Position numbers and translations under genes: made by a program. A DNA stretch of 64,000 nt from Pseudomonas alloputida (lineage in GTDB: Bacteria > Pseudomonadota > Gammaproteobacteria > Pseudomonadales > Pseudomonadaceae): NCBI RefSeq assembly GCF_021283545.2, contig NZ_CP128540.1, positions 2,949,501 to 3,013,500 of the forward strand, given 5' to 3'. The notes under the pieces were generated by a model, which did no database searches, was not told where the DNA came from, and saw only the letters and a program-made list of their open reading frames with translations. Of this stretch, positions 9,365 to 18,569 are shown one piece after another (positions within the stretch are counted from its first letter, which is position 1; each line of letters starts with the position of its first letter).

Positions 9365-11146
9365 ATGGCCGCTGAAGGCAACGCAGGACTGTTGTTGGGT
9401 GTCATCACGTTGCTCAGCGCTGCCGTGGTGGCCGTGCCACTGCTCAAGCGCATCGGTTTCGGCTCGGTGCTGGGTTACCTGCTGGCGGGGATGATGATCG
9501 GGCCCTTCGGGCTGCAACTGGTCAATGACCCTCACACCATCATCGATGTGGGCGAATTGGGCGTGGTTATGTTTCTCTTCGTGATTGGCCTGGAGCTCAA
9601 TCCCTCGCATCTGTGGGCGCTGCGGGCGCAGATCTTTGGGCTGGGCAGCCTGCAGGTGTTGATCTGTGCCGTTCTGCTCACCGTCGTCGGCAAGGCCTTT
9701 GGTTTCCCTTGGCAGGTGTCATTCGTCTGCGCGGCCGGTTTTGTACTCACATCCACTGCCATCGTCATGCAAGTTCTCTCGGAGCGGGGTGACTTGACCG
9801 AGCCGAGGGGCCAACGCATCGTGTCCATTCTGCTGTTTGAAGATCTGCTGATAGTGCCCTTGCTGGCGGTGGTGGCATTTCTGGCGCCGACTGCAGCGGT
9901 GCCCGAACCCACCTCACCCCTGTGGCAGCGCATGGCTATCGCAGCCGTGTCCCTCAGCGCACTGGTAATCATCGGGTTGTGGTTGCTCAACCCCCTGTTT
10001 CGGGTACTGGCCCAAGCCAGGGCGCGCGAGGTGATGACTGCGGCGGCGCTGCTGGTGGTGCTAGGAGCAGCGCTGCTGATGGAAATCGGCGGCCTGTCGA
10101 TGGCGATGGGAGCTTTTGTTGCCGGTGTGCTGCTGTCGGAGTCCACCTTCCGCCACCAGCTGGAGGTTGACATAGAACCGTTTCGCGGACTGTTACTGGG
10201 GCTGTTCTTTCTCGGCGTCGGCATGGCGCTGGACCTGCAGGTGGTGGCCAGGAACTGGCTGCTCATCAGCTCTGGCGTGCTGGCGCTGATGGTGGTCAAG
10301 GCGCTGTGCATCTATGGGGTCGCGCGCCTAGCGAAAAGCCAGCATGGCGATGCGCTGGACCGCGCCGTGCTGATGGCGCAGGGGGGCGAATTTGCGTTTG
10401 TGCTGTTTACCGAAGCGCTGAAACTCAAGGTCGTCAGTGCCGAAATCAACGCCAACATGACGGCTATCGTGGTGCTGTCCATGGCCCTCACGCCGGTGAA
10501 CCTTCTGTTGCTCAAGCGTTTCGCGCGGCCCCGGGCGGTTTCCATGGACGGTGTGGAGCCGGCACAGAATCTCCAAGGCCATGTACTCATCATAGGGTTT
10601 GGCCGTGTCGGCCAGATCGCTTGTCAGGCACCGCTCGCTCATGGCGCCAAGCTTTCAATCATCGACATGGACCCCGAGGTGATCCGCGCCGTGGAGCCTT
10701 ATGGTTTCAAGGTCTATTACGGTGATGGTGCCCGGCATGACCTGTTGCATGCTGCCGGGGCCCGTCACGCCCGCACCATCATTGTGTGCGTGAATGACAA
10801 GAAGGCCGCGACACGCATCGTCGAAAGCACGCGGCAGTATTGCCCGCAGGTGAAGGTGCTGGTACGCGCCTTTGACCGCGAGCACGCGCTGGAACTGGTC
10901 AAGCACGATGCCGACTACATCGTGCGGGAAACCTTTGAATCCTCCTTGCTGCTTGGCCGCCAGGCCGTGCTGACCTTGGGAGCCTCGAGCGTTGAAGCTG
11001 ACGCGGTGACCGACGAGGTGCGCACACGCGATGCCGCACGTTTTGCCCTGGAAACATCCGGCGGTCTATTTGCCGGGCGAGCGTTGGTTCTGGGAAATAT
11101 CGAGCGCATTGATCCGCCTGCGCCTGAAGCCACCGACGCCCAGTGA
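9365..11146 (+). CDS. kefB: KefB-like cation/proton antiporter of the heat-resistance locus
   Basis: A 593-residue CPA2 family transporter that exchanges potassium or sodium for protons across the inner membrane. Residues 1-390 hold about twelve transmembrane segments, with the family signature VGELGVVMFLFVIGLEL near 60. A RCK/TrkA-N nucleotide-binding domain follows (about 400-520) with GFGRVG, then a short tail. It is the last island gene here, after the three hsp20 genes. Transmissible heat-resistance loci carry a kefB in the same relative place, usually followed by psiE and degP, which are absent downstream here. The ribosome site is weak (GTCGAAGCC). Confidence 0.88.
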   Translation: MAAEGNAGLLLGVITLLSAAVVAVPLLKRIGFGSVLGYLLAGMMIGPFGLQLVNDPHTIIDVGELGVVMFLFVIGLELNPSHLWALRAQIFGLGSLQVLICAVLLTVVGKAFGFPWQVSFVCAAGFVLTSTAIVMQVLSERGDLTEPRGQRIVSILLFEDLLIVPLLAVVAFLAPTAAVPEPTSPLWQRMAIAAVSLSALVIIGLWLLNPLFRVLAQARAREVMTAAALLVVLGAALLMEIGGLSMAMGAFVAGVLLSESTFRHQLEVDIEPFRGLLLGLFFLGVGMALDLQVVARNWLLISSGVLALMVVKALCIYGVARLAKSQHGDALDRAVLMAQGGEFAFVLFTEALKLKVVSAEINANMTAIVVLSMALTPVNLLLLKRFARPRAVSMDGVEPAQNLQGHVLIIGFGRVGQIACQAPLAHGAKLSIIDMDPEVIRAVEPYGFKVYYGDGARHDLLHAAGARHARTIIVCVNDKKAATRIVESTRQYCPQVKVLVRAFDREHALELVKHDADYIVRETFESSLLLGRQAVLTLGASSVEADAVTDEVRTRDAARFALETSGGLFAGRALVLGNIERIDPPAPEATDAQ

Positions 11147-11165
11147 GCGGGAATCCGACGGCGAT

Positions 11166-11206
11166 GCAGGCGCAAACCTCATGCACAGATATTACTCATA
11201 CCTGAC
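11166..11206. repeat. Copy 1 of island-end repeat B
   Basis: About 41 bases just after kefB (GCAGGCGCAAACCTCATGCA onward) recur, with small gaps, at 17302-17339. At both places the repeat runs into the 3' end of a minus-strand gene (paoC-like here, the MFS gene there). Confidence 0.8.
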
Positions 11207-13412
11207 TGTTGTCTTTCAGCAGTTTGTCGAGCGTGATCGGAAACTCCCTCACACGCTTGCCCGTGGCATGGTAGACCGCGTTGGCCACCGCGGCTGCCAC
11301 CCCGACGACGCCGATTTCGCCCACGCCCTTGGACCCCAGCTCGTTGACGATGTCGTCGTGCTCTTCAACGAAGATGACTTCGATATCCCCGCTGTCTGCG
11401 TTCACCGGGATGTGGTATTCCGCGAGGTTGTGGTTGACGATGCGGCCCAACCGATGGTCGGTCAGCGCGGCTTCGTGGAGGGCCATACCCACCCCCCACA
11501 CCACGCCTCCCAAAATCTGGCTGCGCGCGGTTTTCGGGTTGATTACTCGTCCCGCCGCAACAGCGCTGACTACCCGTACTACCTTGATTGTGCCAAGGTC
11601 CTCGTCGACGTGGACTTCCGCGAATACTGCCGAATGGGTAGCGGTGGAGAACGGTTGGCGTCTGGCGCCGGGCTCGGCGTCGATTTGCACTTCGAACTCA
11701 CCTTCGGGGGCGCTGGCGATGATGTCCGCCAAGGCCAGGCGATGGCTGCCCGCGTGCAGGTAGCCATCGGCGAAAATGATCTGCTCCCGGGCCGTGCTGG
11801 CCACTTGGGGGTACATCCTGCGCGCATGTTCCAGCACTTTGGTACGCAGTACCTGGCAGGCCTGGCGCACGGCCGAACCGACCGACGACACCGTAAACGA
11901 TCCGCCCTGAAGCGGTGCGGTGGGCAGTGAAGAGTCTCCCAGGACGAAGGTGACATCCTGCACCCTGGCGCCAGCCGCGTCGGCTGCGATCTGCGTCATG
12001 ACGGTATAGGTGCCGGTCCCGATATCGGTGGTGGCACTGCTGACGGTGAGGTGGCCTTGGGCATCGAAGCGCGCTTTGGCGCTGGCCTTCATCTGCATGG
12101 CTTCCCAGACGCCGCCGGCCATCCCCCAGCCGACCAGCTGGTTGCCATGGCGCATGCTGCGCGGTTGCGGATTACGGTTTTGCCAGCCAAAACGTTCGGC
12201 ACCTTGCCGGTAGCACGTCAGCAGTTCCTTGCTGGAGTAGGGCTTGCCCTCGTTGGCATTGCTGGCGGCAAAATTGCGCCGGCGCAGGTCAAGCGGGTCA
12301 ATCTGCGCTGCACAGGCAAGCTCATCCATGGCGCATTCCAGGGCAATCATCCCCGACGCGGCGCCAGGCGCACGCATGTCCAGCGGGGTGTACACATCGA
12401 GCGAGGCCAGGCGATAGCTGAGGGCAACGTTGTCGCACTGGTAGAGCATGCCACTCCATTCCACCACGTGCTCGGTGAAATCCTCGAAGCGGGAGGTCTG
12501 GCCGAGCGCATCGTGGGCGATCGCCAGCAACTGCCCGTTTGCGTCAGCACCCAGGCGCAGGCGCTGCTCGGTGCGGGGCCGGTAGCCAAAGGTGAACATC
12601 TGCTGGCGAGTCAGCGTGACGCGCACCGAGCGCTGCAGGTGCAACGCCGCCATCACGGCCAGTGGCAACTGGTACTGCGGGCGCAAGCCCGAGCCGAAGG
12701 CACCGCCGACGAATGCCGCGCGCACGCGGATATTTGCCTTGGGCAGGCCAAACACCTTGTGCAGGTAGTCCTGGCAGTTCTGTGTGCCTTGGGTCTTGTC
12801 GTGGATTTCCAGCGTGCCGTCGCCTTTGTAGAGTACGGTTGACGCATGGGGCTCCATCGGGTTGTGGTACTCGTTGGCTGTCAGGTAGGTGGCATCCACC
12901 TGCACTGGGGCCCGGGCAAACTGCGCAGCAAAGTCACCACGCGGCGGCGGTGTCTCTGCGGGTGCTGCATGCGACTGTTGGCATGCGCCAAGGTCGGTCT
13001 GGTGGGCCTCCTCGGCATACTCGATCCTGATCAGCGAACCTGCATACCGGGCCAGTTCGAGGGTTTGGGCAACCACCAGCGCCAACGGTTGACCGTTGTA
13101 GAGCACTCGATCATCGAACAAGGGCCTAAACGGCGCCCCCTGCGCGGCGTCGGCGTCGCTGTAGTCGTCGTCATAACTGGAAATATGTGGACGATGGCCA
13201 TGATCAAGCACGGCGATCACCCCGGGCACGCGCATCGCTTGCGTACTGTCGATGTTGAGTACCCGACCTCGGGCGATGGTACTGGACACGACGCTGCCAT
13301 GGAGCAGGCCCACTTCGGGGTATTCGCCCGCGTAACGCGCCTGCCCGGTGACCTTCGCCACGCCGTCTACGCGGTCCAGGGACGTACCGGCTACCGGTGT
13401 GGGTTTGATCAT
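11196..13412 (-). CDS. paoC: Aldehyde oxidoreductase, molybdenum-binding subunit
   Basis: A 738-residue xanthine-oxidase-family large subunit, close in layout to PaoC/YagR, which binds molybdopterin cytosine dinucleotide and oxidises aldehydes to acids. Visible motifs are [11 protein letters not shown] (cofactor binding), MRAPGAASG and the C-terminal [13 protein letters not shown], whose glutamate is the catalytic base. It is the last gene of a minus-strand operon 2Fe-2S, FAD, Mo-subunit; its start overlaps the FAD gene stop (ATGA). No PaoD-type maturation gene is seen nearby. Its 3' end lies directly against repeat B, so the operon abuts the island boundary. Confidence 0.92.
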   Translation of the reverse strand: MIKPTPVAGTSLDRVDGVAKVTGQARYAGEYPEVGLLHGSVVSSTIARGRVLNIDSTQAMRVPGVIAVLDHGHRPHISSYDDDYSDADAAQGAPFRPLFDDRVLYNGQPLALVVAQTLELARYAGSLIRIEYAEEAHQTDLGACQQSHAAPAETPPPRGDFAAQFARAPVQVDATYLTANEYHNPMEPHASTVLYKGDGTLEIHDKTQGTQNCQDYLHKVFGLPKANIRVRAAFVGGAFGSGLRPQYQLPLAVMAALHLQRSVRVTLTRQQMFTFGYRPRTEQRLRLGADANGQLLAIAHDALGQTSRFEDFTEHVVEWSGMLYQCDNVALSYRLASLDVYTPLDMRAPGAASGMIALECAMDELACAAQIDPLDLRRRNFAASNANEGKPYSSKELLTCYRQGAERFGWQNRNPQPRSMRHGNQLVGWGMAGGVWEAMQMKASAKARFDAQGHLTVSSATTDIGTGTYTVMTQIAADAAGARVQDVTFVLGDSSLPTAPLQGGSFTVSSVGSAVRQACQVLRTKVLEHARRMYPQVASTAREQIIFADGYLHAGSHRLALADIIASAPEGEFEVQIDAEPGARRQPFSTATHSAVFAEVHVDEDLGTIKVVRVVSAVAAGRVINPKTARSQILGGVVWGVGMALHEAALTDHRLGRIVNHNLAEYHIPVNADSGDIEVIFVEEHDDIVNELGSKGVGEIGVVGVAAAVANAVYHATGKRVREFPITLDKLLKDNSQV

Positions 13413-14410
13413 GGTCGTGGCCCCCCGTCAGCGGCGCCGCGCGCCGCGTCATCCAATGCCCGCACAATTGCACGTTGGGCGAGCGTGACCTTGAAGCCGT
13501 TGTGGCTCAGAGGTTTTGCACCTTGCAGCAACGTTTTTGCAGCCCGGGTGAACAGCGCTTCGCAAGGCGCCTGGCCGGCCAGCATGCGCTCCACAACCGG
13601 GTCTCGCCACGGCTTGTGAGCAACGCCGCCCAGCGCCAGGCGAGCTTGCCGGATCACCTGGCCATCGAAGCTCAAGGCTGCGGCGACCGATACCAGCGCA
13701 AACGCGTAGGAGGCGCGGTCGCGAATTTTCAGATAACGGTAATGTTTTTCGAACACCGGGGGCGGCAGCTCGATGGCGACCACCAGTTCATCGATTGCCA
13801 GCTGATTGTCTCGCTCCGGGGTGTCCTCGGGGAGGCGATGGAATGCCGCAAAAGGTATTTGGCGCTCTCCGCGCGGCCCCTGCACATGCACCACGGCTTC
13901 GAGCGCAGCCAATGCCACGCACATATCCGAGGGATGGGTCGCGACACAGGCATCACTGGCGCCGAGAATCGCGTGGATACGGTTCGAGCCTGTACGCGCC
14001 GGGCATCCGCTGCCGGGTTCACGTTTGTTGCAGGGGGTGCCGGTGTCGTAGAAGTAGTAGCAACGGGTACGTTGCAGCAAGTTGCCACCGGTGCTGGCCA
14101 TGTTCCTCAACTGCGGTGATGCCCCAGCCAGGATGGCGTCCGACAGCAATGGATAGTGCTGCTCGATCATCGGGTGCCAGGCCAGGTCGGCATTGCTCAC
14201 CAATGCGCCGATCAACAAGCCACCGTTCAACGTGGGGTGGATGCCGTTCAGCCCAAGGCCGGAAATGTCGATCAGGCGCTTGGGGCGAACCACGTTTTCT
14301 TTCATCAGGTCGACGAGGTTGGTGCCGCCGGCAATGAAGTGTGAGCTGGCGTCAGCCAGGCTCACGGCTTCGCTGATTGATGCGAGCTTGTGGTAGCTGA
14401 AAGGCGTCAT
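13409..14410 (-). CDS. paoB: Aldehyde oxidoreductase, FAD-binding subunit
   Basis: A 333-residue FAD subunit that passes electrons from the iron-sulfur subunit to the acceptor. The FAD loop [17 protein letters not shown] is near residue 25. The PaoB-specific insert with cysteines [20 protein letters not shown] (about 122-141) is complete; in the E. coli enzyme it holds an extra 4Fe-4S cluster. The gene overlaps both neighbours by four bases (ATGA at each junction), showing tight coupling of the three subunits. Confidence 0.92.
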   Translation of the reverse strand: MTPFSYHKLASISEAVSLADASSHFIAGGTNLVDLMKENVVRPKRLIDISGLGLNGIHPTLNGGLLIGALVSNADLAWHPMIEQHYPLLSDAILAGASPQLRNMASTGGNLLQRTRCYYFYDTGTPCNKREPGSGCPARTGSNRIHAILGASDACVATHPSDMCVALAALEAVVHVQGPRGERQIPFAAFHRLPEDTPERDNQLAIDELVVAIELPPPVFEKHYRYLKIRDRASYAFALVSVAAALSFDGQVIRQARLALGGVAHKPWRDPVVERMLAGQAPCEALFTRAAKTLLQGAKPLSHNGFKVTLAQRAIVRALDDAARGAADGGPRP

Positions 14411-14934
14411 GGATTCGGCCCTCGTTGTGGCGGGGCCAGGTCCGTCATCAACGGTAGGGCTTCTTCCACCGCAGCGACGATGTTGCTATATGCACCACAC
14501 CTGCAAAGGTTGCCGCTCATCTGTTCGCGAATGGCCTCGCGGGTGTAGGCGCGCCCTTCGCGGGCAAGCCCGACTGCGGAGCAGATCTGCCCCGGGGTGC
14601 AGTAACCGCACTGGAAAGCATCGTGGGTGATGAATGCACGCTGCATGGGGTGCAGAACGTCGCCGCTGGCCAGCCCTTCGATGGTCACCAGTTCGGCCCC
14701 GTCGCACATGATGGCCAAAGTCAGGCAGGCATTGACGCGCTTGCCATCGCGCAGCACTGTGCAGGCCCCGCACTGGCCATGGTCGCAACCCTTCTTGGTG
14801 CCGACCAGGTCCAACTGCTCGCGCAAAAGGTCGAGGAGGGTGGTCCAGGGATTCACCTGCAGTGTCAGGCGCTGACCATTCAGGGTCAGGCCGATGGGGT
14901 GTTCTTCAGCCCCATTGGGAGAGATCGCGCTCAT
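14407..14934 (-). CDS. paoA: Aldehyde oxidoreductase, 2Fe-2S subunit
   Basis: A 175-residue subunit carrying two 2Fe-2S clusters: plant-type ferredoxin cysteines at 50, 55, 58 and 70 ([10 protein letters not shown] ... C) and the second set in FQCGYC (about 109-112) and LCRCG (about 144-146). PaoA of E. coli begins with a twin-arginine signal that exports the whole complex; here the protein starts [13 protein letters not shown] with no RR motif or hydrophobic stretch. This complex is therefore probably cytoplasmic, or exported another way. The ribosome site AGGACC before ATG is fair. Confidence 0.92.
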   Translation of the reverse strand: MSAISPNGAEEHPIGLTLNGQRLTLQVNPWTTLLDLLREQLDLVGTKKGCDHGQCGACTVLRDGKRVNACLTLAIMCDGAELVTIEGLASGDVLHPMQRAFITHDAFQCGYCTPGQICSAVGLAREGRAYTREAIREQMSGNLCRCGAYSNIVAAVEEALPLMTDLAPPQRGPNP

Positions 14935-15045
14935 GGTAGGTCCTCACGGTCAGGGTTCGCGCAGCCGGCTGCGTCTCTGTTGTGCGACCGGGCCGGTTGA
15001 GCAAACGTTCAGCCGGCTTGCCAAGTTGCCGATCACATCTGGCCG

Positions 15046-15426
15046 TCACCCGTGTTTTTGCAGGGCTTCAATCAACTGGGCCTTGGTCATGGTCGAGCGC
15101 CCCTTGATGTCTTTGCTGCGTGCCTCTTTCATAAGGCTTTCCTTGCTTTGCGATTCCAGCGACGCGTGCGACGTCCGCGAATGCCCCTGGCGAGATTCAG
15201 CGGCGCGCTTGGCCGAATCCGAGCGTGCGGTCTTCTTCACGTGCGACGGTGTCCGGCTTCCCGAGCCTGCGTGTTTTTCACCGCCACCGGATTGTTTGTT
15301 GACGGTGGCCCAGGCGCGAGCTTCGGCTTCATCCTTGCCCACGCCTTTGTCCTCGTAAGATTGCTCGATGTGCTCGGCCTTACGTTTCTGCTTGTCCGTG
15401 TACTTGTCTTTGTCCCCGCGTGGCAT
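15046..15426 (-). CDS. Small basic stress-type protein with Rho-N/SAP-like C-terminus
   Basis: A 126-residue, very hydrophilic protein. The N-terminus KDKYTDKQKRKAEHIEQSYE and the WATVNKQSGGG block (about 40-50) are typical of a short Pseudomonas family often labelled plasmid stabilisation protein. The middle is Ser/Lys/Arg rich and probably disordered. The C-terminus SLMKEARSKDIKGRSTMTKA (about 97-116) is a SAP/Rho-N-like helical motif that binds nucleic acid in other proteins. GGAGGAAAT precedes the ATG. Function is not known; the company of TerC and the heat island suggests stress. The label plasmid stabilisation is not supported by anything seen here. Confidence 0.75.
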   Translation of the reverse strand: MPRGDKDKYTDKQKRKAEHIEQSYEDKGVGKDEAEARAWATVNKQSGGGEKHAGSGSRTPSHVKKTARSDSAKRAAESRQGHSRTSHASLESQSKESLMKEARSKDIKGRSTMTKAQLIEALQKHG

Positions 15427-15491
15427 GGTATTTCCTCCTGCATGGGTTGCATGAACGGTTGAAAACCAGGGCAGAACTGAGGCCCTTTCAG

Positions 15492-15842
15492 CTAACTGCC
15501 GGAACCTGCGCCAGATCCACTTCCGGCTGAGCCACTGCCACCACCGCCCGCGCCTGTGCCGCTACTACCAGAGCCATGACTGCCGGTTCCCGAGCCGCTG
15601 TCGGTACCGTCACCGCCGGTATTGTCCGTCCCATTGTCGTCAGTGCCGCCATCACCCGTACCCATGCCATCGCCGGGTGTTCCCGAGCCAGTCGCTGCGC
15701 CTTGGCCGTTCATTTGTCCATTGTCGTTCGATTGCATGCCTGGGGCGCGCTGATGGTTCAGGTCTGTGGCGGCCGAAGCTAGTGCTGAAGCGCAGCCCAG
15801 GCAAAGTGCAAGCAGTAACGTAAAAGGTTTTGCTGGTGTCAT
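15492..15842 (-). CDS. Secreted glycine/serine-rich low-complexity protein
   Basis: A 116-residue protein starting with a clear Sec signal peptide (FTLLLALCLGCASALASAA, cleavage near residue 24). The mature part is almost wholly Gly, Ser, Thr, Asp and Asn: first a GDGG/TDDNGTDNTGGDGT acidic part, then GSGSGAG repeats to the end. No cysteine beyond the signal and no enzyme motif. Start 15842 is chosen because it begins the signal peptide. Its role is unknown; it could be a periplasmic spacer or surface-coating protein. Confidence 0.7.
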   Translation of the reverse strand: MTPAKPFTLLLALCLGCASALASAATDLNHQRAPGMQSNDNGQMNGQGAATGSGTPGDGMGTGDGGTDDNGTDNTGGDGTDSGSGTGSHGSGSSGTGAGGGGSGSAGSGSGAGSGS

Positions 15843-16123
15843 GGTGAAACGCCTTTTTGGATTGTTCACCCTATGTTCGGCATGGCGTGCGGGGGAGGGT
15901 GCCTTCTGACCGACGGAAGGCGCTGTATCAGATCGACGCGAGCGAGCGGCGCTTTGCTCCAATGAATGCGTTGATAACGTGCGGGGCACCCATGAGGCTG
16001 GTGCAATCAGGTGTGCGAAGTTAGTTTTTCACTGCAAGCGTTTTAGCTTGTCATGGACAAGATTTGTAAATGTTTTCTACTTGCAGCCTACTCGCGCTCG
16101 ATAAATTCTTTATTCGTGACGCC

Positions 16124-16194
16124 GGGCCCCTCTGACGGTTATACCGCCATGTCGGAGTCATAGTTGTTCAACTACGACTATACAGGAGGGGCTC
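16124..16194 (+). promoter_or_regulatory. Structured mRNA leader that can mask the terC ribosome site
   Basis: GGGCCCCTC (16124-16132) can pair over nine bases, one a G-U pair, with GAGGGGCTC (16186-16194), which includes the terC ribosome site and ends at the ATG. Inside this stem lie two further hairpins: CTGAC/GTCGG (16132-16136 with 16151-16155, sharing one base with the outer stem) and TAGTT/AACTA (16161-16165 with 16170-16174). This has the shape of a three-way junction. TerC-family genes are often under manganese or pH riboswitches, but I did not recognise the known yybP-ykoY core. Confidence 0.5.
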
Positions 16195-17178
16195 ATGTCT
16201 GCCCTTAGTACGTATCTCTACCAAGACGTTCTTGGTACTGACCTCTGGCTTTGGCTTTCCTTTTTCGCTGTTGTGCTAACACTGTTGGCGCTTGACTTAG
16301 GTGTGCTCCACCGCGGGAATCGGGAGATTGGAGTAAAAGAGAGCTTGTTGCTGTCCGCGGGCTACATCAGTATGGGCCTTCTGTTCGCGGTCTGGGTGTA
16401 TTTCCAGAAAGGCAGCGATGCCAGCATGGACTATGTGACGGGTTTCTTGATTGAAAAATCCCTGTCAATGGATAACGTTTTCGTTATTGCCCTGATATTC
16501 AGTTTCCTGGCCATTCCTCGGGAGTTCCAGCACCGAGTATTGTTTTGGGGGATCATGGGGGTTATCGTCCTGAGGGCTATCATGATCGGCCTTGGGGCTG
16601 CGCTCATCGCCCAGTTCAGTTGGATACTTTACTGCTTCGGCGCGTTCCTGGTCTTCACCGGGGTCAAGATGCTATTCGCTCGCGTCGATCATGCGCCTGA
16701 CTTGGAAAACAACCGTTTCGTCAACTACCTGCGCACACACCTACGCATCACCAAAGAATTGCACGCTCAACGCTTTGTGATTCGCTTGCCCGATGCGTCA
16801 GGAAAAAGAATTCTATGGGTGACACCGCTCTTCCTTGCACTTATTTTGATTGAGTGTGCAGACTTGGTATTTGCTGTTGACAGCGTGCCTGCGATTTTTG
16901 CTATCACACAGGATCCGTTCATCGTTTATACGTCGAACATCTTTGCCATTCTCGGTTTGCGAGCGCTCTATTTTGCATTGGCTGCCATGATCAGTCGCTT
17001 TGTTTACCTTAAATATGCGCTGGCTCTGGTGCTTGTCTTTATCGGCTCGAAAATTTTCCTTCATGACATTGTGGGTAAAGTGCCAGCCGAAATATCGTTG
17101 AGCATTACAATCGGCCTGCTGATTGGCGGCGTGTTGCTTTCGCTTTGGAAAACCCGAGCGTCCGCTAATGCTTCTTGA
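16195..17178 (+). CDS. TerC/Alx family membrane protein
   Basis: A 327-residue integral membrane protein of the TerC family, which includes the manganese exporters Alx/MeeF and tellurite-linked TerC. Nine or so hydrophobic segments are visible, with the two family motifs EKSLSMDNVFVIALIF (about 85-100) and ECADLVFAVDSVPAIFAIT (about 221-239), whose acidic residues form the likely metal path. The start is fixed by AGGAGGGG four bases before the ATG. It is single, and a self-pairing leader suggests translational control. Lower GC than its neighbours. Manganese export is the best guess from family knowledge. Confidence 0.88.
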   Translation: MSALSTYLYQDVLGTDLWLWLSFFAVVLTLLALDLGVLHRGNREIGVKESLLLSAGYISMGLLFAVWVYFQKGSDASMDYVTGFLIEKSLSMDNVFVIALIFSFLAIPREFQHRVLFWGIMGVIVLRAIMIGLGAALIAQFSWILYCFGAFLVFTGVKMLFARVDHAPDLENNRFVNYLRTHLRITKELHAQRFVIRLPDASGKRILWVTPLFLALILIECADLVFAVDSVPAIFAITQDPFIVYTSNIFAILGLRALYFALAAMISRFVYLKYALALVLVFIGSKIFLHDIVGKVPAEISLSITIGLLIGGVLLSLWKTRASANAS

Positions 17179-17189
17179 ATAATTACGGC

Positions 17190-17339
17190 CGCTGGCTGCT
17201 GCGTGAGCGCGATGACCGGATCGCCTAGGATTCAAGGCGTGAAAGCGGTCGCCTCCGCTGCTGCCCGGGCCATGCAGTTGATTTTGCACATCCCAGGCGA
17301 AGCAGGAGCAAACCTCATGCAGAGATACTCCTACCTGAC
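17190..17339. repeat. Scar of a second heat-resistance island end
   Basis: Three pieces match the island in the same order and orientation. 17190-17227 reads WLLRERDDRIA-stop, like the end of psiE (7560-7597). 17271-17301 matches repeat A before kefB (9261-9291). 17302-17339 matches repeat B after kefB (11166-11206). Pieces A and B touch here, but at the intact island they are separated by kefB, so this looks like an island end that lost kefB. Confidence 0.75.
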
Positions 17340-18569
17340 AATTGCCTTACGTTTGACATACCAAGCGAAAAGCACCATTGCCAGAAAGCACACCGAGGTT
17401 TGAGTGGCACCCAGTACGGCAATCGTGGGGAACTTCGGCGTGGAAACCATCCAGGTCGACACTGCTCCGATCGCCATGGTCAGGAAGCCCAAAAGGGCTG
17501 ACGCCAGTCCTGCTTCTTTCCCGAACGGTGTCATGGTCAAGGCCGTTCCCAGCGGATTGGCAATACCCATACCCCATAGGAAAAGCACCATCGACAATGA
17601 GTACCAGCCCAAGCTTGGATTGCTTGGGCCGACCAGCAGCAATGCACCTGCCGTACACGCAGTCGCGAGGCCTGACAAGGTGATGGCGCGGCTACCCCAA
17701 CGGTGAGCCAGGCGAGGAGCAGCCAAGCCAGCGGCAAAGACCACGAAGACAGTTGCCGCGAAATACAGGCCCACCTGGAGCGAGCTGAGCCCCATGCCTT
17801 CCATCAAGATTGACGGCGCAGCGGCGAACGAGGCGAATAAGCCGCTCATCAGCAGGCTGGTCGCGAGTGCGGGCAAGATGAAGAGGCGGTTGGACGCCAA
17901 TTTGCCGTATGCGATCAGGATCGCAGGTACTGATTGAGTCACCCGACGATGGGCAGGAAGGGTTTCACCTATCCCTCTGAGGTAGAACAGCGCGATAAGG
18001 ATTGCCGACATGCCGACGGCTATGAAAAGTGCGCGCCACCCCAAAGTGGTGTTCAGCATACTGCCGATCAAAGGTGAGAAGCCTGGCGCTGTGGCGGCAG
18101 CGATCATCGTCAGCGATAACGCGCGTGCCAGGTTCTCACCCTCATAAAGATCGCGAGCGATGGCTCTGGCCAGCACCGCGGCGGCACACACGCCAATGGC
18201 CTGGATTACCCGTCCGAGGATCAGCATGTCGAGTGTGGCGGCGTTAGCCGCCCAAAACGTACCCACCACGAAAATCATCAACCCACCTACTACCAGCCGC
18301 TTGCGGCCATAGCGATCGGCAAGCGGCCCTACCAGTAATTGGGCGAAGGCGAACGTAATGAAAAAGCTGGAGAGCGTCAGCCCGAGTTCCTGGGATGAGA
18401 CGTTGAGCTGTCGAGCCATTTCAGGAAAAGCGGGCAGGATGATATTGGTGGACAAGTTGCTGATGGCAGCGAGTGCTGCCAGTAACAGGATGACCTTGGC
18501 CGTCAGGACGTTGGCCCTCTGAGCATCACCTTCAGCTTCGTTGGCGTGTGTTTCGAGTCGGCTGTTCAT
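17331..18569 (-). CDS. Bcr/CflA-type MFS drug exporter
   Basis: A 412-residue major facilitator with twelve transmembrane segments. The DHA1 signature between helices 2 and 3 is GPLADRYGRKRLVVGG (about 81-96), and helix 5 carries the APGFSPLIGS motif typical of Bcr/CflA proton-driven exporters (bicyclomycin, chloramphenicol, others). Its ATG overlaps the fabF-like stop by four bases, so it is the last gene of the operon adaptor-RND-ketosynthase-MFS. The C-terminal codons lie in the island scar, so its last residues may be altered. Substrate unknown. Confidence 0.87.
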   Translation of the reverse strand: MNSRLETHANEAEGDAQRANVLTAKVILLLAALAAISNLSTNIILPAFPEMARQLNVSSQELGLTLSSFFITFAFAQLLVGPLADRYGRKRLVVGGLMIFVVGTFWAANAATLDMLILGRVIQAIGVCAAAVLARAIARDLYEGENLARALSLTMIAAATAPGFSPLIGSMLNTTLGWRALFIAVGMSAILIALFYLRGIGETLPAHRRVTQSVPAILIAYGKLASNRLFILPALATSLLMSGLFASFAAAPSILMEGMGLSSLQVGLYFAATVFVVFAAGLAAPRLAHRWGSRAITLSGLATACTAGALLLVGPSNPSLGWYSLSMVLFLWGMGIANPLGTALTMTPFGKEAGLASALLGFLTMAIGAVSTWMVSTPKFPTIAVLGATQTSVCFLAMVLFAWYVKRKAIVR

